Assembly (NCBI GenBank): GCA_902580335.1
Contig: CACHKE010000002.1
Location: 1 to 64,000, forward strand
DNA length: 64,000 nucleotides
Direction: 5' to 3'
From: an uncultured Pelagibacteraceae bacterium
GTDB lineage: Bacteria; Pseudomonadota; Alphaproteobacteria; Pelagibacterales; Pelagibacteraceae
Shown: in pieces, positions 43,372 to 52,687 of the stretch
Layout: every line of letters starts with the position of its first letter
How positions within the stretch are numbered: the stretch's first letter is position 1
The notes under the pieces: generated by a model
What the model saw: the letters and a program-made list of their open reading frames with translations, nothing else
What the model was told of the DNA's origin: nothing
Database searches by the model: none
Translations under genes and position numbers: made by a program

Positions 43372-45238
43372 TATAAGTGATAGTGCAAATAAATTAAATT
43401 CATTAAATCGAAGAATGTTTATTTTGGCAGCTGCTAAGATTATTATTTTAGGTGGGATAGTTAGTAGATTATTTTTTTTACAAGTTAAAGAGAATAAAAA
43501 GTATTTAACACTTTCAGATAAAAATAGAATTCGAGAATGGAAATTACCTCCTATCAGAGGAGAATTTCAAGACTATTTTGGAAACACTATTGCTGGAAAC
43601 TTTGAGGCTTATCAACTTCATATTATACCAGAGGAAGTAGAGGATTTTAGATATGTAATTTTTCGAGTGAAAGAATTATTAGAATTAAGTGAAAAACAGT
43701 TTAAAAAAATTGTAAAGAAAAAGAATGAAATAAAACCATGGGAAACATTAATTGTAGCAGATAATTTAAGTTGGGAAAAATTTTCAAAAATAAATAACCA
43801 CCTGTATGACCTTAATGGGGTTAAACCAGTTATTTCAATATCAAGAGATTATCCATATAAGGAGAATTTTACTCATGTTTTGGGCTATGTTAGTCAAGCA
43901 AATGAAAATGACCTTTTAACAAATGAAAATATAAAAGAAAAATTTGTCCCTGGATTAAAGGTTGGAAAAACAGGTTTAGAAAAATCATTTGAACAGAAAT
44001 TAATTGGATCAAATTCTGTAGAGCGATATGAGGTTAATGCTTATGGTAGAAGGATTAGTCAATTAGCATTTCAAACAGGGGATAAAGGAGAAACAATCAA
44101 GCTTACTATAGATACTAAAATTCAGGAATTAACTAATGAATTACTAAAAGAAAGAGCGGGATCTATATGCGTAATGGATATTTACACAGGTGCAATAATT
44201 GCAATGCATTCTTCTCCATCTTTTGATCCTAACTCTTTTGTATTCGGAATAAGTCAAGATGAATGGCAACTAATAAGGAATAATCCAATGAAACCTTTAG
44301 TTAACAAATCACTATCAGGTAATTACTCACCAGGATCAACCATAAAACCTATTGTTGCCTTATCAGCTTTAGAAAATGAAATTATTAGTCCAGATTTTAC
44401 AGTCCAGTGCAAAGGACATAAAAATCCATTGGAATTGTATGGGCAAACTTATCATTGTTGGAAAAAAGAAGGACATGGATTCGTAAATTTAAGAGAAGCA
44501 ATGAAACAATCATGTGATACATATTTTTATGAAGTTGCAAGGAGGTTAGGTGTAGATAGATTAAGCGTTACTGCAAAAAAATTTGGATTGGGGCAGAAAG
44601 TTTTTAGAAATATATTTGATAATGAAAAGAAGGGATTAATTCCCAATACAGAGTGGAAAAAAAATGCATTAGGAAGAAATTGGGTACTTGGCGAAACAAT
44701 AATTACTGGTATTGGTCAAGGTTTTATTCAAACAACCCCGATACAATTATGTTTGATGACTGCTCAAATAGCTAATGGTGGATATAAAATTTATCCTAAA
44801 ATAGTAGTAAATGATAACAACCTATATGCAGATAAGTTTACGCCATTATTTAAAAAGTCTCGAAATATCAAAATTATTCAAGACGCCATGTTTAGTTCAA
44901 CTAATGAAGTAAGAGGAACTTCTTACAGATCTCGTTTGGATGATCCTAAATATCAATTTGCTGGAAAAACTGGAACTTCGCAGGTGAAGAAAATTACCGA
45001 AAGAGATCGTGAGTTAGATCTTAAAACACTTCAAATTCCCTATGAAGAGAGAGATCATGCTTTATATATAGCTTTTGGGCCATACAAAAATCCAAGATAT
45101 GCAATTAGCATAATTATAGAACATGGTGGTTCTGGTGGAACTATTGCTGCTCCATTAGCAAAAAAATTATTTAAAATGATTATTGATAGACATGAAATTA
45201 GAAAAAATTACGGCAACAAAAAATATTTGGATATCTAA
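43364..45238 (+). CDS. mrdA: Penicillin-binding protein 2
   Basis: NYSPGSTIKPIVAL (SxxK), SCD, KTGTSQ; next to rodA. Confidence 0.95.
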   Translation: MINISDSANKLNSLNRRMFILAAAKIIILGGIVSRLFFLQVKENKKYLTLSDKNRIREWKLPPIRGEFQDYFGNTIAGNFEAYQLHIIPEEVEDFRYVIFRVKELLELSEKQFKKIVKKKNEIKPWETLIVADNLSWEKFSKINNHLYDLNGVKPVISISRDYPYKENFTHVLGYVSQANENDLLTNENIKEKFVPGLKVGKTGLEKSFEQKLIGSNSVERYEVNAYGRRISQLAFQTGDKGETIKLTIDTKIQELTNELLKERAGSICVMDIYTGAIIAMHSSPSFDPNSFVFGISQDEWQLIRNNPMKPLVNKSLSGNYSPGSTIKPIVALSALENEIISPDFTVQCKGHKNPLELYGQTYHCWKKEGHGFVNLREAMKQSCDTYFYEVARRLGVDRLSVTAKKFGLGQKVFRNIFDNEKKGLIPNTEWKKNALGRNWVLGETIITGIGQGFIQTTPIQLCLMTAQIANGGYKIYPKIVVNDNNLYADKFTPLFKKSRNIKIIQDAMFSSTNEVRGTSYRSRLDDPKYQFAGKTGTSQVKKITERDRELDLKTLQIPYEERDHALYIAFGPYKNPRYAISIIIEHGGSGGTIAAPLAKKLFKMIIDRHEIRKNYGNKKYLDI

Positions 45239-46362
45239 TGTACCAATATAGAAGATTTAACAACAAAAATGGTTTTTTCCAAAAATTTGGAAATTTAGAT
45301 TATATACTTTTGTCATGTCTTTTAATCTTAGGATTTATTAGCCTTGCAACGATGTACTCTACCGATGGAGGTGAAGTATTATTTCATACAAAAAGTCACT
45401 TTATCAAATTTATTGTTTTCTTCTTAATGATGATTGTAATTTCGTTTATTAACATAAAATTCTGGTTCTCTCTTGGTTATTTATCTTACGCAGTTATTTT
45501 AGGAATGTTAATTTGGACTATAAATTTTGGAATTACTGCTTCAGGATCTAAAAGATGGATTGATTTATATTTCTTAAATATTCAGCCATCTGAATTAATG
45601 AAAATTTTTATCATTTTATGTTTAGCAAAATATTTTCATAGAATGAAGTCACAACATGTTAACTCTTTTTATAGTATTTGTTTCTCTTTAATAATCATAT
45701 TCGTTCCAATGAGTTTGGTAATTATACAACCAGATTTAGGTACCTCGTTACTTATTGCGATAAGTGGAATAGTTGTTTTGTGGTTTGCTGGACTAAATCA
45801 TAAATATTTTTTTTATTCTTGTTTGCTATCAATCATTTCATTGCCAATTATCATTTCTTTTCTAAAACCTTATCAAAAACTTAGAGTATTAACTTTTCTA
45901 AATCCAGATAGAGATCCCTTAGGAGCTGGTTATCAGATAATCCAATCTAAAATTGCAGTTGGATCAGGGGGTTTTACTGGTAAAGGTTTTCTAAAAGGAA
46001 CACAAAGTTATCTAGAATTTCTTCCAGAGAAACATACAGATTTTATATTTACCCTTTTTTCGGAAGAATTTGGTTTTATAGGGTCAGTTTTGTTACTTTT
46101 AATTTATAGCATTATAATTTACCGAGTTATACGAATAGGTGCTCTATCTAGAAGTTATTTTGCAAAATTATTTTGTTACAGCTTTGGAACATCAATCTTT
46201 ATATATGTTGTAATAAATATGAGCATGGTTTTAGGTCTACTTCCTATTGTAGGTTCACCTTTACCGATAATGTCATATGGTGGTTCATCAATGTTAGCCA
46301 CGATGATAGGATTTGGAATTGTGATGAGTGCCAAAACTCATAGTCAACAATCCATTGCATAA
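45238..46362 (+). CDS. mrdB: SEDS peptidoglycan glycosyltransferase RodA
   Basis: SGSKRWIDLYFLNIQPSELMK; SPLPIMSYGGSSMLATM. Confidence 0.95.
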   Translation: MYQYRRFNNKNGFFQKFGNLDYILLSCLLILGFISLATMYSTDGGEVLFHTKSHFIKFIVFFLMMIVISFINIKFWFSLGYLSYAVILGMLIWTINFGITASGSKRWIDLYFLNIQPSELMKIFIILCLAKYFHRMKSQHVNSFYSICFSLIIIFVPMSLVIIQPDLGTSLLIAISGIVVLWFAGLNHKYFFYSCLLSIISLPIIISFLKPYQKLRVLTFLNPDRDPLGAGYQIIQSKIAVGSGGFTGKGFLKGTQSYLEFLPEKHTDFIFTLFSEEFGFIGSVLLLLIYSIIIYRVIRIGALSRSYFAKLFCYSFGTSIFIYVVINMSMVLGLLPIVGSPLPIMSYGGSSMLATMIGFGIVMSAKTHSQQSIA

Positions 46363-46412
46363 GTATAATTTGTCGCTTAATCTTAATTAAGATTTCATTA
46401 TATAGTCTTTCG

Positions 46413-47651
46413 ATGAATAAACTTAAAGTAGGTATAGTTGGAGCTGGTATTCAAGGTATTTCTAATGCTTTATTTTTACAGAAAAAAGGTTTTGATGTAA
46501 CGATATTTGATAGAGAAAATCCAGGAAGCCCTGTAGCATCTTACGGAAATGCTGGTCATTTTTCTCCCTATGCTTCATTATCTTTAAATAGAACTGACAT
46601 TTTACTAGATGTTCCTGCAATGTTAATGAGCTCAAAAGGACCCCTTGCTCTTAAATGGAATTATATTCCAAAAATGATCCCTTGGTTTATGAAATTTATA
46701 TTGAACACCACAAAAAATAAAATGATGCATACTGCAAAAAATATGCACCAAATTTTAGACTTAGCCTTACCTGCTTACGATGAGTTATTTGATGAAGTCG
46801 ATATTGAAGGTTTAGTTGAAAACAAAGGTATTTTATATATTTGGAATGATCAAGATTTAAAAAGTAGAGAATTGGAGATTAATGTTAGGAAGGAACTAGG
46901 AGTTCAGCAACAACTTGTGAATAAAAAAGAAATTCACGATCTTGAGCCTAACATAAAACCTTTTTATCATGCTGGTGTTTATTATCCTTACGCGAGACAT
47001 GCAAGGAACCCAAAAAAAATTCTATTAAAATTTTTTGATTTATTTCTTAAAAAGGGTGGGCGATTTAAAAAAACGGACATTAAAAGTATAGACTTTCAAG
47101 ATGAACAACCAATATTAAAAACCGGGTCTGAAAAATTTTTATTTGATAAAGTGGTAGTAGCCTGTGGAGCTTTTTCAAAAAAATTGACTGATAATTTAGA
47201 TGAAAAAATACCTTTAGATACCGAGCGTGGTTATCATGTTCACTTTAAAGATTGTGACCATCTTTTACAAAGGCCAGTTATTTTTTCAAATCGAGGATTT
47301 GGGATTACTCCAATGGAACAAGGATTAAGAGTTGTAGGAACAGTCGAGTTTGGTGGATTGAAAAATCCTTTATCAAAATCTCGTATTAAAAATTTGATTA
47401 ATAACGCTAAGTATATGTTGGGAGATTTACCTGATCATGAAGATGAATGGTTAGGATTTAGACCAACATTACCTGATTTTTTACCTGTCATGGGTCCGTC
47501 AAAAAATCATAAAAATGTATTCTATTGTTTCGGTCATCATCATTTAGGATGGACATTAGGACCAATATCTGGAAAGATTGTCTCTGGAATGATAGCTAAA
47601 GAAAACACCAATTTAAATTTAGCCCCTTATAGCTCAACAAGATTTAATTAG
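46413..47651 (+). CDS. FAD-dependent D-amino-acid dehydrogenase-like oxidoreductase
   Basis: VGIVGAGIQGISNALFLQKKGFDVTIFDRE (FAD), C-terminal GHHHLGWTLGPISGK. Confidence 0.87.
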   Translation: MNKLKVGIVGAGIQGISNALFLQKKGFDVTIFDRENPGSPVASYGNAGHFSPYASLSLNRTDILLDVPAMLMSSKGPLALKWNYIPKMIPWFMKFILNTTKNKMMHTAKNMHQILDLALPAYDELFDEVDIEGLVENKGILYIWNDQDLKSRELEINVRKELGVQQQLVNKKEIHDLEPNIKPFYHAGVYYPYARHARNPKKILLKFFDLFLKKGGRFKKTDIKSIDFQDEQPILKTGSEKFLFDKVVVACGAFSKKLTDNLDEKIPLDTERGYHVHFKDCDHLLQRPVIFSNRGFGITPMEQGLRVVGTVEFGGLKNPLSKSRIKNLINNAKYMLGDLPDHEDEWLGFRPTLPDFLPVMGPSKNHKNVFYCFGHHHLGWTLGPISGKIVSGMIAKENTNLNLAPYSSTRFN

Positions 47652-47655
47652 TAAA

Positions 47656-48549
47656 ATGCAAAATACCAAAGCATATATCATGCTGGTATGCGCTACTTTA
47701 TTCTGGGCTGGTAATTTTATGGTTGGAAAATATGCCTTCTTGGTTGAGATACCTCCTTTAACTTTAGTGTTTTATCGTTGGCTACTTGTTTGGATTATAT
47801 TGTTACCTTTTACTTTTAAAGAAATAATTAAATATAAAGATACGATTTTAAATAATTTACCTTTATTATTCTTTTTGGGTTTTACAAGTGTTGGTTTGTT
47901 TAATTCTTTTACTTACTTATCTTTAATTCATACTCAAGTCATTAACGCATCTCTTTTTAATACGGCTATTCCAGCTATAATAATTTTACTTTGTTTTTTA
48001 TTTAAAGTTGAACAAACTAATAAGTATCAAATTTTAGGTCTTATCATTTCAGTGTGTGGTATTCTGGCGATTATTACCAGACTAAAGTTAGACATTTTGT
48101 TTTCCCTTAATTTTAATAAAGGCGACTTGATAATGATAGGAGGTGTTGTCACGTGGGGAGTTTATTCAACTCTCTTAAAGAAAAAAAAATTTACTATTCC
48201 GTTATTAACTTTAGTTCATGTTATTTGTACATTTGGTTTGATAACTGTATTGCCTCAATTTTTATATGAGTACTCTAATGGAGAATTAATTAAGTTAGAT
48301 ATAAATATAGTCTACACTTTGATATTCTTGGCTCTTTTTCCAAGCATAGGATCTTACTATTGTTGGGCGGGTGCTGTTTCTATCATTGGTGCAAATAGAG
48401 CAGGTATTTTCTTATCCTTAATTCCGTTGTTTAGCACCATAATGGCAATACTCTTTTATAACGAACAATTTAAATTTTTTCACTTGATTGGTGCAATTTT
48501 AATTATATTAGGTTTATTTTTATCAAATAAGGAAATTAAAAATGCTTAA
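47656..48549 (+). CDS. EamA/DMT-family transporter
   Basis: About 10 TM, two EamA halves. Confidence 0.88.
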   Translation: MQNTKAYIMLVCATLFWAGNFMVGKYAFLVEIPPLTLVFYRWLLVWIILLPFTFKEIIKYKDTILNNLPLLFFLGFTSVGLFNSFTYLSLIHTQVINASLFNTAIPAIIILLCFLFKVEQTNKYQILGLIISVCGILAIITRLKLDILFSLNFNKGDLIMIGGVVTWGVYSTLLKKKKFTIPLLTLVHVICTFGLITVLPQFLYEYSNGELIKLDINIVYTLIFLALFPSIGSYYCWAGAVSIIGANRAGIFLSLIPLFSTIMAILFYNEQFKFFHLIGAILIILGLFLSNKEIKNA

Positions 48550-49492
48550 AGTTGCTATTCTAGATGATTACCAAAATGTCTCTCAACAATTTGTTGATCT
48601 TGAAAAATTAGCAGGAAAGTATGAAATTAAAATTTTTAGTGAGCCTTTTGAAGATGAAGCAGATGCTCTTGATAAACTAGCTGATTTTGAGGCTTTATTA
48701 ATTATGAGAGAAAGAACTCCAATAACAAAAAATTTAATTGAAAATTTAACTAAATTAAAATTTATAATTACTAGCGGATTAACAAATAAGTCTATTGATC
48801 TTGAGGTTGCAAAAAAAAGAAAAATAATTGTTAGTGGAACGGACAGCAATCAAAATTCAGTTCCTGAGCTTACTTGGGCATTAATTCTTGGATTATCAAG
48901 AAATTTAAAAGAAGAAATTGATAATATGTACCAAGGTTATTGGCAGACTACTATTGGAGTAGAATTAAAAGGAAAAATACTTGGTTTGATAGGTCTAGGA
49001 AAGATTGGATCTCAAGTTGCTAAAATTGGAAAAGCATTTGGTATGCAAGTGATGGCATGGAGCGAAAATCTTAATTTAGATACCTGTAAAGAATTAGACG
49101 TTTTACCCTGTAGCAAAGAAGATTTAATTAAGAACTCAGATTTTTTATCTATTCATGTTCAAGGTGGTGAGAGATACAAAAACTGTATTACAATTAAAGA
49201 GATGGATAAAATGAAAAAAACTGCTTTTTTGATTAACACCTCAAGAGGACCAATAATAAATGAGGATGATTTAATAATTGCATTATCCACAAATGAAATA
49301 GCTGGAGCAGGCTTAGATGTTTATGAGAAGGAACCTTTACCTGAAAATAATAAACTCAGATTTTTACCAAATGTATTATTAACTCCTCATATTGGATATG
49401 TGACCGCTGAAAACTATCAAATTTTTTACAGTCAAATGATTGAGTCACTTGAAGCCTGTGTAAATGGTAAACCAATTCGTGTCATTGAATAA
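48542..49492 (+). CDS. D-isomer-specific 2-hydroxyacid dehydrogenase
   Basis: LGLIGLGKIGSQVAKIGKAFGM (NAD), NTSRGPIINEDDL, LTPHIGYVT. Confidence 0.92.
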   Translation: MLKVAILDDYQNVSQQFVDLEKLAGKYEIKIFSEPFEDEADALDKLADFEALLIMRERTPITKNLIENLTKLKFIITSGLTNKSIDLEVAKKRKIIVSGTDSNQNSVPELTWALILGLSRNLKEEIDNMYQGYWQTTIGVELKGKILGLIGLGKIGSQVAKIGKAFGMQVMAWSENLNLDTCKELDVLPCSKEDLIKNSDFLSIHVQGGERYKNCITIKEMDKMKKTAFLINTSRGPIINEDDLIIALSTNEIAGAGLDVYEKEPLPENNKLRFLPNVLLTPHIGYVTAENYQIFYSQMIESLEACVNGKPIRVIE

Positions 49493-49494
49493 CA

Positions 49495-50388
49495 ATGGAA
49501 TTACCAGTCGTTAACCATAAAGATTATTTTGCAAAAATTGGTGATGACCATAAATTTCCAATAAACAAATTTGGTGATCTTGCAGATTATTTAATAAGCA
49601 ATAAAATTGTAAAAAAATTTCATGAACCCTACCCCTGTTCAGTAGAAACTTTAAAAAGAGCTCATTCAGAGGAATATATTAATCATATTAAAAACAAAAC
49701 TTTGGATGAAATTGGTGTAAAAAAAATAGGGTTTCCATTAGTGGATAGTGTAGTTCAAAGATCTTTTATAGCAACTGGTGGTACAGTGTTAGCTTCTAAG
49801 TTAGCAATCAATTATGGTGTAGCTTGTAATACAGCCGGCGGTAGTCATCATGCAAATTATCAGGGTGGTGCTGGTTATTGTGTTTTTAATGATGTAGCAG
49901 TAGCATCACATTATTTATTAGATAGAGGATTAGCTGGAAAAATCTTGATTGTAGACTTAGATGTTCATCAAGGAAATGGTAATTCAGATATTTTTAAAGA
50001 TAATAGAAATGTTTTTACTTTTAGTATGCACTCTAAATCAAACTATCCTGCAAAGAAATCTATTAGCGACTGCGATGTAGAACTAGAAAATGATTTAGAA
50101 GATAAAGAATATTTAAAGATACTAAAACTTTATCTAAATCAACTAAATCAAGAAAATTTTGATTTTGTATTTTATATTGCAGGTGTTGATATTCATTTTA
50201 ATGATAGACTAGGAAAATTAAAAGTTTCTGATGAAGGTATTAAAAAAAGAGATCAAATTGTTACAGAAAATTTTTTTTCAAAAGGAATTCCCCTTTGCGG
50301 TGTTTTAGGAGGTGGTTACAATAAAGATAATAAAAAACTTGTTGAATTACATTCTTATTTACATCAATCATGTGCTAAATTATTTTAA
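49495..50388 (+). CDS. Histone-deacetylase-family (arginase fold) amidohydrolase
   Basis: GGSHHANYQGGAGYCVFNDVAVA, IVDLDVHQGNGNSDIF, GGGYN. Confidence 0.9.
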   Translation: MELPVVNHKDYFAKIGDDHKFPINKFGDLADYLISNKIVKKFHEPYPCSVETLKRAHSEEYINHIKNKTLDEIGVKKIGFPLVDSVVQRSFIATGGTVLASKLAINYGVACNTAGGSHHANYQGGAGYCVFNDVAVASHYLLDRGLAGKILIVDLDVHQGNGNSDIFKDNRNVFTFSMHSKSNYPAKKSISDCDVELENDLEDKEYLKILKLYLNQLNQENFDFVFYIAGVDIHFNDRLGKLKVSDEGIKKRDQIVTENFFSKGIPLCGVLGGGYNKDNKKLVELHSYLHQSCAKLF

Positions 50389-50392
50389 TTAT

Positions 50393-50761
50393 ATGAATAA
50401 AAAAAATTCTAATTTAACTGCAGAACAAAAATTAGTTATGTTCGAAGAAGGAACTGAACCACCTGGTTCAAGTGAGTTGAATAATGAAAAAGGTGAGGGA
50501 AGTTATTATTGTGCAAATTGTGAAGTAAAGTTATTTGACTCAAAAACTAAATATGAAAGTGGTTCAGGTTGGCCATCATTTTTTGAGTCATTACCAGACG
50601 TGTTTGAAACAAAAACAGATCATTTGTTAGGTTATGCGCGCACAGAGTATCATTGTAAAAATTGTAAAGCACATCATGGTCATGTTTTTGATGATGGACC
50701 GCAACCAACTGGTAAAAGATATTGTAACAATGGAATTTGTTTGATTTTTAAAAAAGAATAA
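50393..50761 (+). CDS. msrB: Peptide-methionine (R)-S-oxide reductase MsrB
   Basis: CANCE..., GSGWPSFFES, RTEYHCKNCKAHHGHVFDDGP, RYCNNG; ATG 50393 (track start 50312 lies in the upstream gene). Confidence 0.93.
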   Translation: MNKKNSNLTAEQKLVMFEEGTEPPGSSELNNEKGEGSYYCANCEVKLFDSKTKYESGSGWPSFFESLPDVFETKTDHLLGYARTEYHCKNCKAHHGHVFDDGPQPTGKRYCNNGICLIFKKE

Positions 50762-50763
50762 AA

Positions 50764-51018
50764 TTATTTTAATAAATCTTTAAGTTTATTTTCTTTTTCT
50801 AAAGCTCTAACTTCATCATATCCACCTATATGCTGATTATCAAAAAAAATTTGTGGTATTGTTCTTTTTCCATTAGCTTTTTTTATCATTTCATCCATTG
50901 CTCCATTTACCTCTGCTATATTTATTTCTTTAAAGACTGCATTGTTTCTCTTGAGCAATCGTTTTGCAGCATCACAATAATTACAAAAAGGACCAGTATA
51001 AATTGTAATATTTTTCAT
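50764..51018 (-). CDS. grxC: Glutaredoxin (GrxC type)
   Basis: TGPFCNYCDAAKRLLKR, TIPQIFFDNQHIGGYDEVRAL. Confidence 0.93.
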   Translation of the reverse strand: MKNITIYTGPFCNYCDAAKRLLKRNNAVFKEINIAEVNGAMDEMIKKANGKRTIPQIFFDNQHIGGYDEVRALEKENKLKDLLK

Positions 51019-51021
51019 AAA

Positions 51022-51318
51022 TTATAAATAATCACTTTTTCTAAATTTACTAGAAATTTGTTTTCTAGAGTATTCAAATTTTTTTCTATGTTTTATACTT
51101 TTTTCATGAACTCTTTTTCTCCATAATCTAAAAGAAGATGGTTTTAGAGATTTACGCATAATTTTAATAACATCAGATTCTTTATAACCCGTTTTTTTTT
51201 TTATTTCCTCAAAGGTGATCCTGTCAGCCCAGGCAGCCCAAATGACCCAATCTGGATCTTCAACTTTTGGCTCTGGATTCTTAACTCTAGTTATAGGCCT
51301 GTGACTATTTTTTTTCAT
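51022..51318 (-). CDS. DUF2805/TIGR03643 family protein
   Basis: DPDWVIWAAWADRITFEEIKKKTGYKESDVIKIMRKSLKPSSFRLWRKRV. Confidence 0.82.
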   Translation of the reverse strand: MKKNSHRPITRVKNPEPKVEDPDWVIWAAWADRITFEEIKKKTGYKESDVIKIMRKSLKPSSFRLWRKRVHEKSIKHRKKFEYSRKQISSKFRKSDYL

Positions 51319-51334
51319 AAATCCTTTATATTTG

Positions 51335-51471
51335 AAAAAAATTGATAATGCATTTTTTTTGGAATCTGATATATTAATGCTGATAGTCCTTCTTAGCCAT
51401 CTTTAGCTCCCGGTTTTTAAGGACTATCTTCTAAAAACTGAATTTAAGATATCCGATTTAAAAGCATTATC
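51335..51471. ncRNA. Candidate structured RNA element with nested inverted repeats
   Basis: Perfect GATAGTCCTT(51382-51391)/AAGGACTATC(51419-51428); AATCTGATAT/ATATCCGATT (9 of 10); outer GATAATGC(51344-51351)/GCATTATC(51464-51471). On the minus strand the outer arm is followed by AATTTTTTTC. Confidence 0.5.
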
Positions 51472-51875
51472 CCAAAATATTTAAAAACATCAGAATTATA
51501 AAAAATAAATCATTTTATTTTATGATTTAAATTTTTGATCATCAGACTGGTGTATTAAGAAAATGTGAATTATCCTCAGTTATTTCTTTTTGGTATTAAA
51601 TAAATTTCCAAATTTATTGAAAATTTAAAAAATTTGAAAAGTTCGATGCACTCATTAATTTGTCAAAGGTAAAGAAAGTTCTTTAAAATTCTTCATGAAA
51701 TATGAATCAACTAAAGTTAGAAAAATGTTTAAAAATGTACGTAATTTGTGTTGTATTATTGCAACATTTTAATTTTTTAAGAAAGAAATCTTTGAATATG
51801 AGAATATTTTCTTAAAAAAATTGTTTTTTAGTGGTAAAAACTGCAAAAATTAACTTTTAAACAAAAAGGGTATAT

Positions 51876-52574
51876 ATGAAAAAATTTTTAATAACAGCCA
51901 TTGTTATGCTGTTCGGTTTTGTCTCTAGTGCACAAGCAGAGATGAAAATCGGTGTTACTGCAAAAGCAGGCGGATTTGAAGTAGATGATGCTTCAGAGAC
52001 GTTTTCTGGTTCCCACTCAAGTGGATCAGCTGTAGGTGATGTGACTGTAAAAGCATCAGCAGAGGGTGATGAAGCAGAAGGTGCATTCATTTATGGTTCA
52101 GTCTTCCTTGAGAAACAAGTAAATGAAAAATTTTCACTTGGAATAGATTACGTACCAATGGCAATGGAGTCTGAAACAACTGAAAACACAGTTAACCATC
52201 AAGCACCAGGTACTGGTAATGATGCACAAGGAACTAACACTGTTCAGGTTGATTTTGAAGATCTAACTACTATCTACGCACTATTACACGCAAATGATAA
52301 CGTTTATCTAAAAGTTGGTTACATGGAAGTTGATGTACAGACAAACGAAAGTTTAGCTACAGGTGGTGCATACGGTAATACTACTTTAGAAGGTTACACT
52401 GTTGGTCTTGGATATGACCATGATATGGATAGCGGTGTTTTTGTAAGATTAGAAGCAACCTACATGGATTTAGAAGGTGCTACACTAACAAACGCAAATG
52501 ACTCAACTAAAAGCGTACATGCTGATGGTATAGTTGGTTATGGTGCTGGAATATCAATAGGAAGAGCGTTTTAA
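51876..52574 (+). CDS. Outer membrane beta-barrel protein
   Basis: Signal peptide MKKFLITAIVMLFGFVSSAQA; alternating beta pattern; C-terminal ...ISIGRAF with terminal Phe. Confidence 0.8.
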   Translation: MKKFLITAIVMLFGFVSSAQAEMKIGVTAKAGGFEVDDASETFSGSHSSGSAVGDVTVKASAEGDEAEGAFIYGSVFLEKQVNEKFSLGIDYVPMAMESETTENTVNHQAPGTGNDAQGTNTVQVDFEDLTTIYALLHANDNVYLKVGYMEVDVQTNESLATGGAYGNTTLEGYTVGLGYDHDMDSGVFVRLEATYMDLEGATLTNANDSTKSVHADGIVGYGAGISIGRAF

Positions 52575-52605
52575 ATAAAGATAAAAAAGTTTAATTAGTT
52601 AATTT

Positions 52606-52637
52606 AAACCCCCTCTTAAAAGAGGGGGTTTTTTTTT
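52606..52637 (+). terminator. Strong intrinsic terminator after the outer membrane protein gene
   Basis: AACCCCCTCTT-AA-AAGAGGGGGTT followed by a T tract. Confidence 0.94.
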
Positions 52638-52687
52638 ATTTTGAATTTTATAAAGAATTTTTATTCAAATTAAATTATTATTATCTT

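Noticed and set aside
50312-50392. N-terminal extension of msrB
   Set aside because: Overlaps the HDAC-like gene out of frame; MsrB homology begins after ATG 50393.
51702-51815. 37-codon ORF MNQLKLEKCLKMYVICVVLLQHFNFLRKKSLNMRIFS upstream of the OMP gene
   Set aside because: No RBS, overlaps a terminator-like hairpin; likely chance in AT-rich non-coding DNA.
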